A stretch of 64,000 bases of DNA, from assembly GCA_009193035.1 (NCBI GenBank), contig SWDT01000074.1:1-64000 (forward strand), read 5' to 3'. The DNA comes from Halicephalobus mephisto. Lineage: Eukaryota; Nematoda; Chromadorea; Rhabditida; Panagrolaimidae. Shown in pieces: positions 42,040-55,710 of the stretch. How positions within the stretch are numbered: the stretch's first letter is position 1; each line of letters begins with the position of its first letter. A program made the position numbers and the translations under genes. The notes beneath the pieces are model-generated. The model saw only the letters and a program-made list of their open reading frames with translations, ran no database searches and had not been told where the DNA came from.

Positions 42040-42420
42040 AAATTTTCTGACCAGTCAATTCTAAAATCCTTAATTTCAATAAAAAATTCCAAAATTTCTC
42101 TTAAAAAATCATCAAAAAATTTTAATTTTTAAAATTATCCAAAAATTTTCTAAAATTATTCAAAAAATTATTTTTAAAATTATTTAAAAATTTTCTAAAA
42201 TTATTCAAAAAATTAACTTTAAAATTATTCAAAAAATCAATTTTAAAATTTTCCAAAAATTTTCTAAAATTATTTAAAAAATTAATTTTAAAATTATTTA
42301 AAAAATTATTTTTAAAATTATTTAAAAAACTACTTTTAAAATTATCCAAAAATTCCAATTTTTTTAAATAATTTAAAAATTCAAAAATTTTTTAAAACCT
42401 AAAAATCAAAAATTTTAAAA
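42040..42420. repeat. Short tandem repeat, unit about 22-23 bp
   Basis: AAAATTATTTAAAAAATTA and TCCAAAAATTTTCT words repeat; the array is open on the minus strand and would encode Asn-Phe-Leu-rich text, not a plausible protein. Confidence 0.8.
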
Positions 42421-42802
42421 CCAAAAATTACATCCTAATTATTTTTTTTCAACTTATTAATGCTTCAAAAAACAGCAAAAATTTTGTACTTTCAAAACTC
42501 AAAAAGGACAAAAATCAAAATTCAAGAATTCCAAATTCAACTATTACAGAACCTCAAGAAATCAGTCAACCCGAAGGCAGATAAACCCAAGTCCTTCCGC
42601 TCAAAAACATCTGCAATAGTCACGAAACAACGCCTTGAGGACGGACCATCACACTTGTTTAGAAAAACCCTCAACTTAAGCTAGTGTTTTATGGCGTCCC
42701 TCTGGGAGATTAAACCACAACTGTAAACTTTATATCGTCACATACAGACGTTTTCATGAAATAATTAGTCTTCAATTATAGAACAAGATAAAGTTAAGCT
42801 GC

Positions 42803-45642
<2,840 letters not shown>

Positions 45643-47109
45643 TCAATTTTCTTTCGATTTTTGTCCTGTTCTCTTCCTCGGGACCGTTTTAGCATCGGTA
45701 TTTTTGTACTTTTTCACATCATTTCTGCTCATCGTTCTTCGATCTCTGCAACCTTTCCCGCCTTCCCAGAACACAGTTGTAGTTTTGGTTACTGTACCTT
45801 TACAAAAATTACAGTTTTCCTTCGAAAACGGCTGTTCCGTCGAGCAAAATCCACATATCATCCTGTTTGCAAATTTCATCTCATGGTCTTTTTCAACTTC
45901 ATCATGACAGACATCACAAGGATAAAGTTTTCCACAACATGGAAATCTGAAAAATTAACTTTCAAAAAAGTATTAATAAAAGTTGTAATTTTTCATTTTA
46001 TGAACTTTCGTGAAAATTTCGACCTCGAAAAACAACTATATCCCCTGTAACCCTGATCCAGAAGTTTCCAAATCTATGGAAATAAAATATGTATTTCAAA
46101 AAATCACTACAATGCAGTTTCTTTTCGATTTCGTAATTTTCAATTTTTTAGGATCAATTTTTCGAAAACTGAAGTAACCCAAAATATCAATCAAGTGACC
46201 AAAAAGGTCAATTTAAAAAAAATCCAAAACCAAGACGAATTTTAAATGAACAACAACCGTAGTTTAAAAAACACCAATTACGAAATCGTCACGCAAGTTA
46301 CTTTAGTTTCTAAAAACTTCTAAAATTCAGTCTAAACGTTACATCAGTTTATATAAACAAGTCTCATATTGAGATTATAGGAGATTTTTATAATATACTT
46401 AACACTTAGTGCAACGTTTTAATATAAAAAAAAGTCATACCACAAAATCCAGATAAAAAAATTTGGATCGATACAAAACATAGGCTAAATATATCTTTAA
46501 AAACTTTCTTTCGAGAAAAACCTCAATGAGTCTTTATCTTGTGCAAATTAATGTTATCCTATACCTAGATTTATTTCGAGTACTTTTATAGATGGTGAGA
46601 GTATTTGAGAGAGTATCTGTAGTAAAAAGTTTAATACGAAAATTAAAAGTTTTCTAAATGATTTAGTTCTCGAAAATAGTCCAATATATATACCATTACA
46701 GTTGACTCTAAAAATATGGTTGACACAAAAATATTTGCTTGATAAATTATTTAATAACTTTTAAAAATTTCTACAATGAATTCCAAAAAACTAATTTATC
46801 TAAAATCAAAAATTTTTTAAATTTCCAAAATTTGAAAAAAATTAGTTTTACAATAATTAATATCACACTCACCACTGAACATCTGAAACTTTTACCGTAA
46901 TGCTTGCAAGTACCGTTTTAGGAAAGGCTGACCTTGGATGGATGATCGAATTCATTTGAGGTTTCTTCTTCGGACCCCTGGCCCCTTTCACGTGTTCTCT
47001 TGAGGAATCGCCGAAGTCAGTCCTCTGAAGGCAAATGAATGAATAACGAATCTGAATTCCGTGTTACATTGTCGACACCAGCGATATTAGGGGCTCCATA
47101 AGGAAGACT
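45643..47109 (-). CDS. CHY-type zinc-finger protein, reading frame uncertain
   Basis: Exon 45643-45946 encodes FPCCGKLYPCDVCHDE, then MICGFCSTEQPFS, CNFCKG and FWEGGKGCRDRRTMSRND, and ends in a basic tail. These are the zinc ligands and the conserved end of a CHY zinc-finger subfamily found in fungi and invertebrates. Upstream exons look like 46873-47024 (or to 46876) and 47068-47109, with good splice sites. The expected CKHY start of the finger is present (CKHYGKSFRCS, 46908-46876), but in a frame different from the open upstream text (RTDFGDSSREHVKG...) and with a stop just upstream. Using the alternative donor GTGGTG at 46875 gives an unbroken product that skips CKHY. Either a base is missing here or the gene is damaged. 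The N-terminal start was not found. CHY proteins act in redox or ubiquitin-linked roles; the function of this one is unknown. Confidence 0.6.
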
Positions 47110-47113
47110 CTGA

Positions 47114-47759
47114 AATCATCATTGTAATAAGTAATATTTTATGCTAAGGAAGAGTAATTGATTGCAGAAAGAGCAACTTTGCGAGGAAGATTTATAATTA
47201 TTAAGAACCTTATTTTAAAATTGCACTCCTAATTATATTATATGAGAGTTAAATATATCTACGCTGTGTGGTGTATGTCCGTAATTCAATTAATAATTGT
47301 CAAAAGATAACTCATTTAATGATGAGAAATGGATGCTTATTGATAACTGATATCAGAGTGCATATTTATTTTCAATAATATTTTTAATGAGATACTAAAT
47401 AATAGTAGGGCTTCATAAGATTAATTCCTAGAGATATATTTTTCAACCGAAAGATAGGTTTAAATTCGTAATTTCTATTTTATATATCATTATAAATCAA
47501 ACATGTGATTATGAAGCATTTTATATTTTTTAAGAATTTTACAAAATCCAAACGAGTTAATTCAAGTTTTAGTTGTTAATACAAACAAAGTTTCATATAT
47601 AACAAGAAATGGTCTAGGGAAATTCAACTTCACTTAATCCTCAAATACTAATGATCTATGTAATTGTTCATAGCATATCAGATTCTTTTCGAACAAAGAT
47701 ATAGATGCGTTTGATGCACTTTATACAGAATTGTTGAGTCTATTATTTGTTCCATCAGA
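47114..47759. other. AT-rich spacer between CHY gene and CAD region
   Basis: No exon of either neighbour is visible here. It should hold the 5' end of the CHY gene and, if CAD were whole, much of its N-terminal coding sequence, which is absent. Confidence 0.5.
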
Positions 47760-48990
47760 GGTATTTCTCGGGAGGGGGGTCGGCCATTTCTGGCTGGTTT
47801 TTTCACCTCATCATCGAGTCTTATTGCTGCTAGAGAGGATCATGCACTTTATAGGCGGATTCGTGGATATGTGCATTTTGGGGCCCCGGGCGCCTGTGCC
47901 CGCCCGTGCTTGTCCTGCTGGCGGGCTTCCGTCAGTCCACGTCCCGTTAATTTTTGGGTCTCCTCTTTGCCTCACCCTCCTACACTTCTCAACTCGCTGT
48001 GATAAATAGTACGAACCGAACGAATTAATTGTTGGCGGGCGCGTCTTGAAGAACACGGCGGGTACAGCAAGTATAATCGCCCGGATCTACTACTTGCCTG
48101 GTGACACCCCATACCTGCACTCTTCCGTAGGTATCGGCGCGCTCGTTTTCGGTCTACGTCCGCAGCCGATTTGCCCTCTGGGTCGAGGATCTGGCGAGTA
48201 CGCTCAAATTCGCTTCGACGTAATACGGTCACTTAGAAGCGCCTTATAGCAATATCGATCACGCTTTGCTCTCCACCCCGGGACTCCTTGTGCCCGTCTA
48301 CGTTGGCGTACAGGCAGTTGATAACGTAGAGTATAGTCCGCGCGCTTGACACTTGTCTCTGCCTGCACCGGCCTGCCGTCGTTCCCACGGGAGCGGGATG
48401 TCGTCGTCCCCAGTCGACCTTGACCGAATTTGGAGTACAAGCTCTGAGAGACTGCTTATCATTAGTCATTCGCTCCACTTCGGCTGTTGGAGAGTGCAAT
48501 ATCCAGTATGCTTTGCCCCAAAGAACTTGAAGTGGGTTTAATTGTTTGTCAGTGAATTTTGCATTTATGGTTAGTACTATATCATTGAAGTCAATGCCCG
48601 TCTTCCATTCGGGCTCTTGCTGTAAGGCCACTGGTTACCCTTGGCCTATGTCGCGCCTCAACTTGCCTCTTGGGGAAAGACTCCTGATTTGAGGAACTGG
48701 TACCTCAGAAGACACGGCTTGCTTCGAACCTGCTCTGATTATTGTGTTTTAAGATTCCTAGATGGGATTTAAACTAATTTGCCAAAGTTTCAACCAGAAT
48801 ATGGTTCCTCTATGAAGTCCTGGAGAAGTCATGGAATCGGAAGAAGCTTCGAAGAAGCGTTCCAAAAGGCCTCAGAAGGTCAGTGATCACTACGAGGTTT
48901 CACGCCTTTCATGCGGCGGGATTCGGACTGACCGGAAATGTTCACGGAACTCTACGGATAAGAGAATTCTCTCGATTGCTAAGCCTCTTA
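47760..48990 (+). pseudogene. pyr-1: Eroded first-half CPSase region of CAD, broken by stops and frame changes
   Basis: In CAD order, but in changing frames, are LTEFGVQALRD running into VGECNIQYAL (48420-48515), YYIIEVNARL (48575-48604), KIPRWDLN (48751-48774, followed at once by TAA), GSSMKS (48803-48820) and GIGRSFEEAFQKA (48833-48871). They match the conserved carbamoyl-phosphate synthetase stretch up to the allosteric and oligomerisation region. Weaker traces, such as an SIIA phrase near 48070 and a GRGSGE phrase near 48185, reach back to about 48050. About 60 bp separate VGECNIQYAL from YYIIEVNARL, more than twice the usual spacing. 47760-48050 is GC-rich, but I cannot match it securely. 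No glutaminase domain is seen upstream. This may be genuine decay or a poorly assembled stretch of a working gene. The open minus-strand frames here are read as shadows. Confidence 0.75.
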
Positions 48991-49000
48991 GTAACACATA

Positions 49001-52000
49001 GACACATATTCCAAGCCGCTGAGCAACATTTCCTCTTTCATGAGTGGACGGAAATCGATAAGTTCTTCTTGTATCGCATGCAGAATATCATCGATATCTA
49101 CAAGAGGATCCAGCAATTTACTGGGAAATCCTTACCGAGGAAGTTACTGCTAGAAGCGAAACAAGCTGGATTCAGTGACGCCCAAATTGGTAAAACAATG
49201 AAGGCTGCGGAAGGACTGATCAGACAGCTGAGGAAGGAGTACGGAATTAAGCCGATGATAAAGCAGATTGACACTCTTGCTGCCGAATGGCCTGCAACAA
49301 CGAATTATTTGTACTTGACCTATAATGGAGTGGAGAACGATGTTGAACCTGACATGGTGAGTTAGCAAGTAGATGATAGTAGTTATTGATTAATTTCCAG
49401 AAGAATTCCGTTGTCGTCCTTGGAAGTGGTGTCTACCGTATTGGTTCTTCTGTCGAGTTCGATTCCTGCTGTGTCGGTTGTGTCAGAGAACTCAAAAAGC
49501 TCGATTACAAGACGATCATGATCAACTGCAATCCGGAAACTGTCTCCACTGATTACGACATTTGTGATCGTCTTTACTTTGAGGAAATCTCCCTAGAAAC
49601 TGTCGGATGCATCTATGAATTTGAAGAACCGAAAGGATTGATTCTCGCCTTTGGAGGGCAAGCCCCGAATAACATCGCTATGTCCCTCGCGCGAGCCAAA
49701 TTCGATATTCCGATCCAAATCTTCGGGACGACTCCGGAGAACGTCGACAATGCTGAAGACAGATACAAGTTCAGTAGACTCTTGGACAACCTGAAAATCA
49801 GTCAACCAAGATGGAAGCGTGCTAATAATGTCCTCGAAGTGGAAGAGTTCTGTGAAGAAGTCGGATACCCTTGTCTCGTTCGACCTAGCTATGTCCTTTC
49901 TGGAGCTGCTATGAATGTTGCTCATAACAGAGAAGACATGGTGAGTTTCCTCGACCAAGCCGTGGTTGTTGCTAAGGAACATCCAGTTGTCGTCTCCAAA
50001 TTCATCGGTGGAGCGAAGGAAATTGATGTTGATGCTGTAGCTAGATACGGTCAAGTCATTGCAATGGCTATTTGCGAACATATTGAAAACGCGGGAATTC
50101 ACTCTGGTGACGCTACTCTCGTTTGTCCTCCCTTCGATTTGACCGAGAAGACAATCAGAGAAATCAAGTCTATTACGACGAAAATTGCTGGGGGATTAAA
50201 AGTCAATGGACCTTTCAACATGCAGTTGATTGCCAAGGATGATGAGTTGTTCGTGATTGAATGTAACCTCCGAGCCTCTAGATCCTTCCCCTTTGTCTCT
50301 AAGACTTTGGATTTCGATTTCATTGGAGCTGCTACTTGTGTTATGATGGACAAGCCGGTCAAGGTTCCAGAAGAAGTCATGTGGGGGAAGAAGTTGGGTG
50401 ATCAGAAGAAATTTGGAGTTAAGGTTCCTCAGTTCAGTTTCCCCAGACTTGCTGGAGCTGATGTCATTCAAGGAGTCGAAATGGTCAGTACTGGAGAAGT
50501 CGCTTGTTACGGCAAGAACCATCTGGAAGCGTACTTGAAGGGATTGATCGCTACTGGATTCGAGATCCCGCGGAAGAACGTCTTCCTTTCTTTCGGGGGA
50601 GTTCCTTCCAAGACGGAGATGCTCGAAAGCGTTGAGACTTTGTCCAGACTTGGATTCAACCTATTTGCCAGCAAGGGAACTGCTGATTTCTATAATTCTG
50701 AAGGGATCCATGTCAAGACTGTAGAATGGCCATTTGAGGAAGGTGGAGCTGCAAACTCTGGGTTCAGCTCGAGTGCCAAAACTGCTGCTCAAGCTAAAAC
50801 CGTTGCTGATTATTTGGAAAACAAGGACTTTGATCTTGTCATTAACTTGCCTATCAGAGGAAGTGGAGCTTACAGAGTTTCTGCGTACTGCACTCCTGGT
50901 TACAAAACTCGAAGAATGGCTGTGGACAATGGAATATCCCTGATTACTGACATCAAGTGCGCAAAGATGTTGATTAAGGCTTTGGAACAGATGAAGAGCA
51001 AAGGAGAGAGCTATCCTGCTTTCAACTCCATGTTTGACTCCATCTCTTCCAAGCAATTGAAGCGATTGCCTGGTTTGATTGATGTTCATGTTCATATGAG
51101 AGAACCGGGAGGAGAACACAAGGAAACTTGGCTCACTGGATCTAGAGCTGCAATTGCTGGAGGTGTCACAATGATTCTTGCTATGCCGAACACGAATCCG
51201 CCTTTGGTTGATGAAGAAAGTTTTAACGTCGTCGAAAGCAAGGCTTCTGTGACTTCTATTGCTGATTATGCTCTTTATATTGGAGCTACTCCAAATAACG
51301 TCCCTGTAAACCCAAAATTAGCAAAGAAAGTGGCTGGAATGAAGATGTACTTGAATGAGACTTTTGCTGCTCTCCAAATGCCAAACATTGCTGATTGGCA
51401 GAGACATTTTGAATCTTTCCCGAAATCTAGACCAATCGTCTGCCATGCTGAGAAACAGACTTTGGCTGCAGTTTTGACAGTTGCGAGATTGACTGATCGG
51501 CATGTCCACATTTGTCATCTTTCTACAGCTGAGGAGATTCAACTTATTAAGAAAGCCAAACTAGATGGGTGGAAAGTGACCTGTGAAGTTTGTCCTCATC
51601 ATCTTCTTCTCACTCAAGAGGATTTGGATAAGGGATGGCAAGAAGTTAGACCAAGACTAGCCACTCAATCTGATGTTGATGCTCTTTGGGAGAACCTTGA
51701 ATTCATTGACTGCTTTGCTACTGACCATGCTCCTCATACGGAAGCTGAGAAACTCAATGGAACTCCTGGTTTTCCTGGAATTGAGTACATGCTTCCATTG
51801 TTGTTGACAAAGGTCAAGGAGAAGAAGTTGACAATGAAGCAACTAGTTGATCGCCTTTACTACAACCCTAAGGCTATCTTCAACCTACCGGAACAAAAAG
51901 ATACGTACATTGAAGTTGCTCTTAATGAGGAATGGACCATTCCGGAAAGTGGAGGCGAAAGTAAAGCCAGTTGGACTCCATTTGCTGGAAGACAAGTTGT

Positions 52001-53275
52001 CGGGAAAGTTCGCAATGTCGTCATTCGGGGGGAGGAAGTCTACGTTGATGGACACTTCGTGGCTGAACCTGGATTTGGAAGAAATGTGAGACTCTTTGAG
52101 GAGAAACAAGAAAAGAGAGTTCTTGAACCGGAGGATTCCTTTGAGAGTGATAAGGACAGGAGAGTTTCTGGTGACAGCAATGGACGAAGTGTGCAAGAAT
52201 TGTCTCCAGTGAGATATCCTTTGAGATCTCTTTCTCCAGAGAAGAACTTGATCTACAGAAAAAACATTTTGAACGTTGAAATGTTCACCAAGGACATTAT
52301 TCATCAGATTTTGGAGGAAGCTGATCGATGCAGAGTTGCTGTAGAGACGAATCAAAGAATCTGCGACACTTTGGCTGTGAGTTTCATATATGGATTTTAT
52401 ATGATCCGTTGATGACGAATTTTTAGGGTAAAGCAATGGCTTCTATGTTCTATGAAGTTTCCACAAGAACTAAATGCTCTTTTGGATTCGCGATGAAGAG
52501 ACTCGGTGGAGCTGTTGAAGACATGGATGCGACTTCATCTTCGGTAAAGAAGGGAGAATCTCTGGAAGATTCTATTGCGATGATGGATGCTTATTCTGAC
52601 ATTATTGTTCTTCGTCATCCGGAAGTTGGGGCGGCAGAAAAGGCTGCAGCTGTCGCTAGAAAGCCAGTCATTAACGCTGGAGATGGAACAGGTCAACATC
52701 CCACACAAGCTTTGCTTGACCTCTATACTCTTCGTTCTGAACTTTCAACTATCAACAACTTGACTATTGCCCTTGTTGGAGACTTGAAGAATGGAAGAAC
52801 TGTCCATTCTTTGGCCAAGATTCTCTGCTGCTACAAAGACATTACTTTCCACTATGTCAGCCCGACGAAGGAGCTTGGAATGCCTCAGGAAGTCATTGAC
52901 TATGTTCAGGAGCATTCTCCTAACTTTGTCCAGCACCAATTCACAGATCTAGCTGAGGGAATAAGAAATGTGGATGTTATTTACATGACCCGGATTCAGA
53001 AGGAACGATTCTCGAATCCAGCGGACTACGAGAAAGTCAAAGGAAAGTTCATCTTAACTTCGCAGGTCCTCGATGAGGCTAGGGAAGAGTCTACTGACGA
53101 CTACAATGTCCTCCGTCCTCAGAAGAAGCTCCCGATCGTTATGCATCCCCTTCCTCGTGTGGACGAGATCAGCACTGAAGTAGATGCCGATGAGAGGGCT
53201 GCTTACTTCAGACAAGCCCAAAATGGAATGTACGTCAGAATGGCCTTGTTGAAGCTGATCCTTGGTGTTCAGTAA
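49001..53275 (+). CDS. pyr-1: CAD multienzyme: C-terminal CPSase half, dihydroorotase and aspartate transcarbamoylase
   Basis: Exons are about 49001-49356, 49401-52376 and 52427-53275, with introns of 44 and 50 bp. The first part ([34 protein letters not shown]) leads into the second ATP-grasp half ([50 protein letters not shown]) and an MGS-like regulatory domain ([13 protein letters not shown]). The dihydroorotase has its metal ligands: [11 protein letters not shown], the carboxylated lysine in KMYLNET, CHAE, HICHLS and DHAPHT. A linker with RRVSGDS near 52157 precedes the transcarbamoylase ([31 protein letters not shown]). Together these give the first three steps of de novo pyrimidine synthesis in the cytosol. 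Every catalytic motif in this part is intact. The 5' half is damaged (separate entry), so the frame entering 49001 is uncertain. The gene converges on dyf-5, 155 bp away. Confidence 0.96.
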
Positions 53276-53376
53276 TTCTTATTTTTCGTTGAGTTTTTAT
53301 TGTGAAATTTTCTTGTTGGTAATCTTTGGATGTTTCCTATGAAGTGTACTTGGAAAAGTTGGGACTTGATAACTCG

Positions 53377-53382
53377 TTTATT
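53377..53382 (-). promoter_or_regulatory. Poly(A) signal AATAAA of dyf-5
   Basis: AATAAA on the minus strand lies about 50 bp past the dyf-5 stop, inside the short gap shared with the convergent CAD gene. Confidence 0.6.
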
Positions 53383-53430
53383 TTACAGTAATTTGGGGTT
53401 TTCCCTACATTCGTAATCCAGATACTGAAC

Positions 53431-55710
53431 TCAATTTCTCGTGTACTTTGCTGCCCAATTTGTCCTGCCACTGGTCGATGTGAGCTTTGCTGGATTGTTT
53501 TCAGCATTGTGGTTGGTTGCAGCATTGTTTTTAGCCCCGAATGAGGGAACGTACCCTGGAGGTATTTGTTGGATTTGATAGTGAATAAAGAATGCTTACC
53601 GTAAGCATAAGCGAATCTGGCCTGGACACTTGACCGTGCTTGAATGGGAGAAGAGGCGTTTTGAGCTTCTTTATTTGCCCTCAAAGTCGCCCCTAGTCCA
53701 TTTGTCGTGAGATTTGACGTCATTGCGGGATTATTGCTGTTTTCGTTTTTAACGACGCCTGGAAATTGAATGGTGGATTTTTAAAAGTGGAAATTGATAT
53801 ATGGAAAGTTACCTGGGACGTATCTAGACTTGGCTAAGTAGATGTCTTTTGCGGCGTTTTTTTTCCCGCTGGGATTTCGATTTGTTCTGTCCACCAAGGT
53901 CTGCTTTTCAGGTGGCTCATTACTGCAAGAGTGGTAATTAGTAGTCATATATCAAATTGTGGTAAAAATGAAGAAATAGAAAGAGAAGTCACCCACAAGA
54001 ACGACATCTTGGGCAGAGCTCTCGTTGCTCCGCCTCCTTGTTTTACTTTTGGAAAGATAGAGTTAGAGGTTAGATTAAAGTTGGTGTTATTCTGGTTTTT
54101 GGCCAGTCTATTATTGTTATTCTTCAAAGACAAGAGAGAAGGAAGAGGTTGAGCATACGTTGGGGCTGTTGTTTTGCTCAGAGGGATGTTTCTGTTGATC
54201 TGGCGATCCGATCCGTCCTTCGGAGCCGAGAACTTCTTTGCAGAGTCTTCTCTCTGGTTTTCTTGGATCTGAAGGGGGAGGGATTCGATGGGAGCCACTT
54301 TTTGGCCGATTTTAGCGACATTCTTCTTCCCCACGACCAGCTTGGAGTCGGACTGAGTCGAATTCGCGGAATTCTTCCTTGTAGATGAAACTGCAGGCTG
54401 AGAAACTGATGGAGCGCCGAGCTTCTGGTTTACTTGGAAGTATTTGTACTTTAAGCACTGTAAAAAGAGAGTTGATAATGGGGATTTGGGATGTACTCAC
54501 ATTCGCGGCACTAGGTCTCTTTTCCGGTTGCCACAGCATCATGTCCTGCATTAATTTCATTGCATCTGCACTAGCTGTGTTGATTATGGTCTCCAACGGG
54601 ACTCCTTGGCATTGCTGGAACCGGAAGTTCATCGCGGCTGCCAATCGATAGCCTTCGGGCCAGTCCTCCTTTGTTGGCGTTCCCATGATTGTGAGGATTT
54701 TGAAGATCTGGTCGAGTTCAGAAGTCCCCGGGAACAACGGCCTCAGCATATAGAGCTCAGCCATGATGCATCCAAGAGCCCAAAGGTCTATTGGACTATT
54801 GTAGTTGGTGGACCGGAGGAGGATCTCTGGAGCTCTGTACCAGCGAGTCGAGACATAGTCCGTGAATGGCGGTCTCGACCTGATCTCCCTAGCAAGCCCG
54901 AAGTCAGCGATCTTGACTAATTCCGTTCCGTTGCACATGATATTCTCTGGTTTCATGTCTCTATGGAAGAATCCTGCAAGATTTCATATAAAGTTCGCAA
55001 AACCGAAAATTGATATATGGAAGTAAATTTGCTCACCATTCTTGTGCATATAAGCAAGTCCTTGGAGGACTTGATAGATAATATTTCTGATGATGGACTC
55101 AGGGAAGTATCTGTCTCTGAAATTTGCATGAGTAATAAAGAAGCGGAGGAAACGAATCTGACCTATCTTTCATTAGTTCATAAAGATTTTCTTGCATGAA
55201 CTCGAAAACGAAATAAAGAATATCATTTTCTCTTATGACTTCACGTAATTTTATAATATTTGGATGATTCAGCTTCTTTAGGGACTTGACTTCTCGCAAA
55301 TTCATGGCTTCATCCCAGGAGTAGAATTTTTTCTTCATCCTGAAAAAGATTTAAATGAACGAGTGAGGAAAACTTCCTAATAGTCTCGCTAAATTGCGCC
55401 CTTTATAAAAATTAATGTCTGATTATTAACTGATTAGAAAAGTGATAACTATTCATTCTGCATTGGCACTAAGGACTTTTTCAGGTTTGCAACCACTTTT
55501 GCCTAGTTATACGTGGTTTGGGGATTCTTCATTTTGGAACATCTGTCCTTTGTGGAGTTTGTCCTCTTACCGTTTAATGGCGACAATGTCTCCCGTGTCA
55601 ATCTTCTTTGCCAGTGATACTTCTCCGAAAGTGCCGTCTCCAACTTTTTTTGTCAATCGATACCTGTCTGCCAAAGTCTGTCCGCCTCCAGGAGCCGGTG
55701 CAGATTGCAT
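53431..55710 (-). CDS. dyf-5: DYF-5-type MAK/ICK ciliary protein kinase, 8 exons
   Basis: Exons are 55571-55710, 55163-55339, 55037-55116, 54501-54973, 53997-54457, 53813-53922, 53600-53758 and 53431-53555; phases agree and give 574 residues. The start, [12 protein letters not shown], precedes the glycine loop GDGTFGEV (24-31) and VAIK with Lys46. The catalytic loop is HRDMKPEN (136-143; Met replaces the usual Leu), DFG is at 156-158 and the activation motif TDY at 170-172 is followed by [10 protein letters not shown]. The long, Ser/Asn/Lys-rich, non-catalytic tail ends [12 protein letters not shown], the conserved end of MAK/ICK kinases. In C. elegans DYF-5 restrains cilium length and controls kinesin undocking in sensory neurons. 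No defect is seen. Confidence 0.93.

Larger units (their letters stand above)
36754..42802. other. Repeat-rich DNA between lin-29 and the beta-tubulin gene
   Basis: Besides the satellites listed separately, 38160-38800 and 39000-40430 are AT-rich with no coding signal. 42430-42720, downstream of the tubulin stop, is less repetitive and may include tubulin 3' untranslated sequence. Promoter elements of lin-29 are not recognisable by eye. Confidence 0.5.

Noticed and set aside
47811..48631. Three overlapping minus-strand open frames of 81-132 codons in the GC-rich stretch, first taken for a retroelement
   Set aside because: The plus strand carries CPSase motifs in order, so the minus frames are most likely shadows, and their products match nothing I know.
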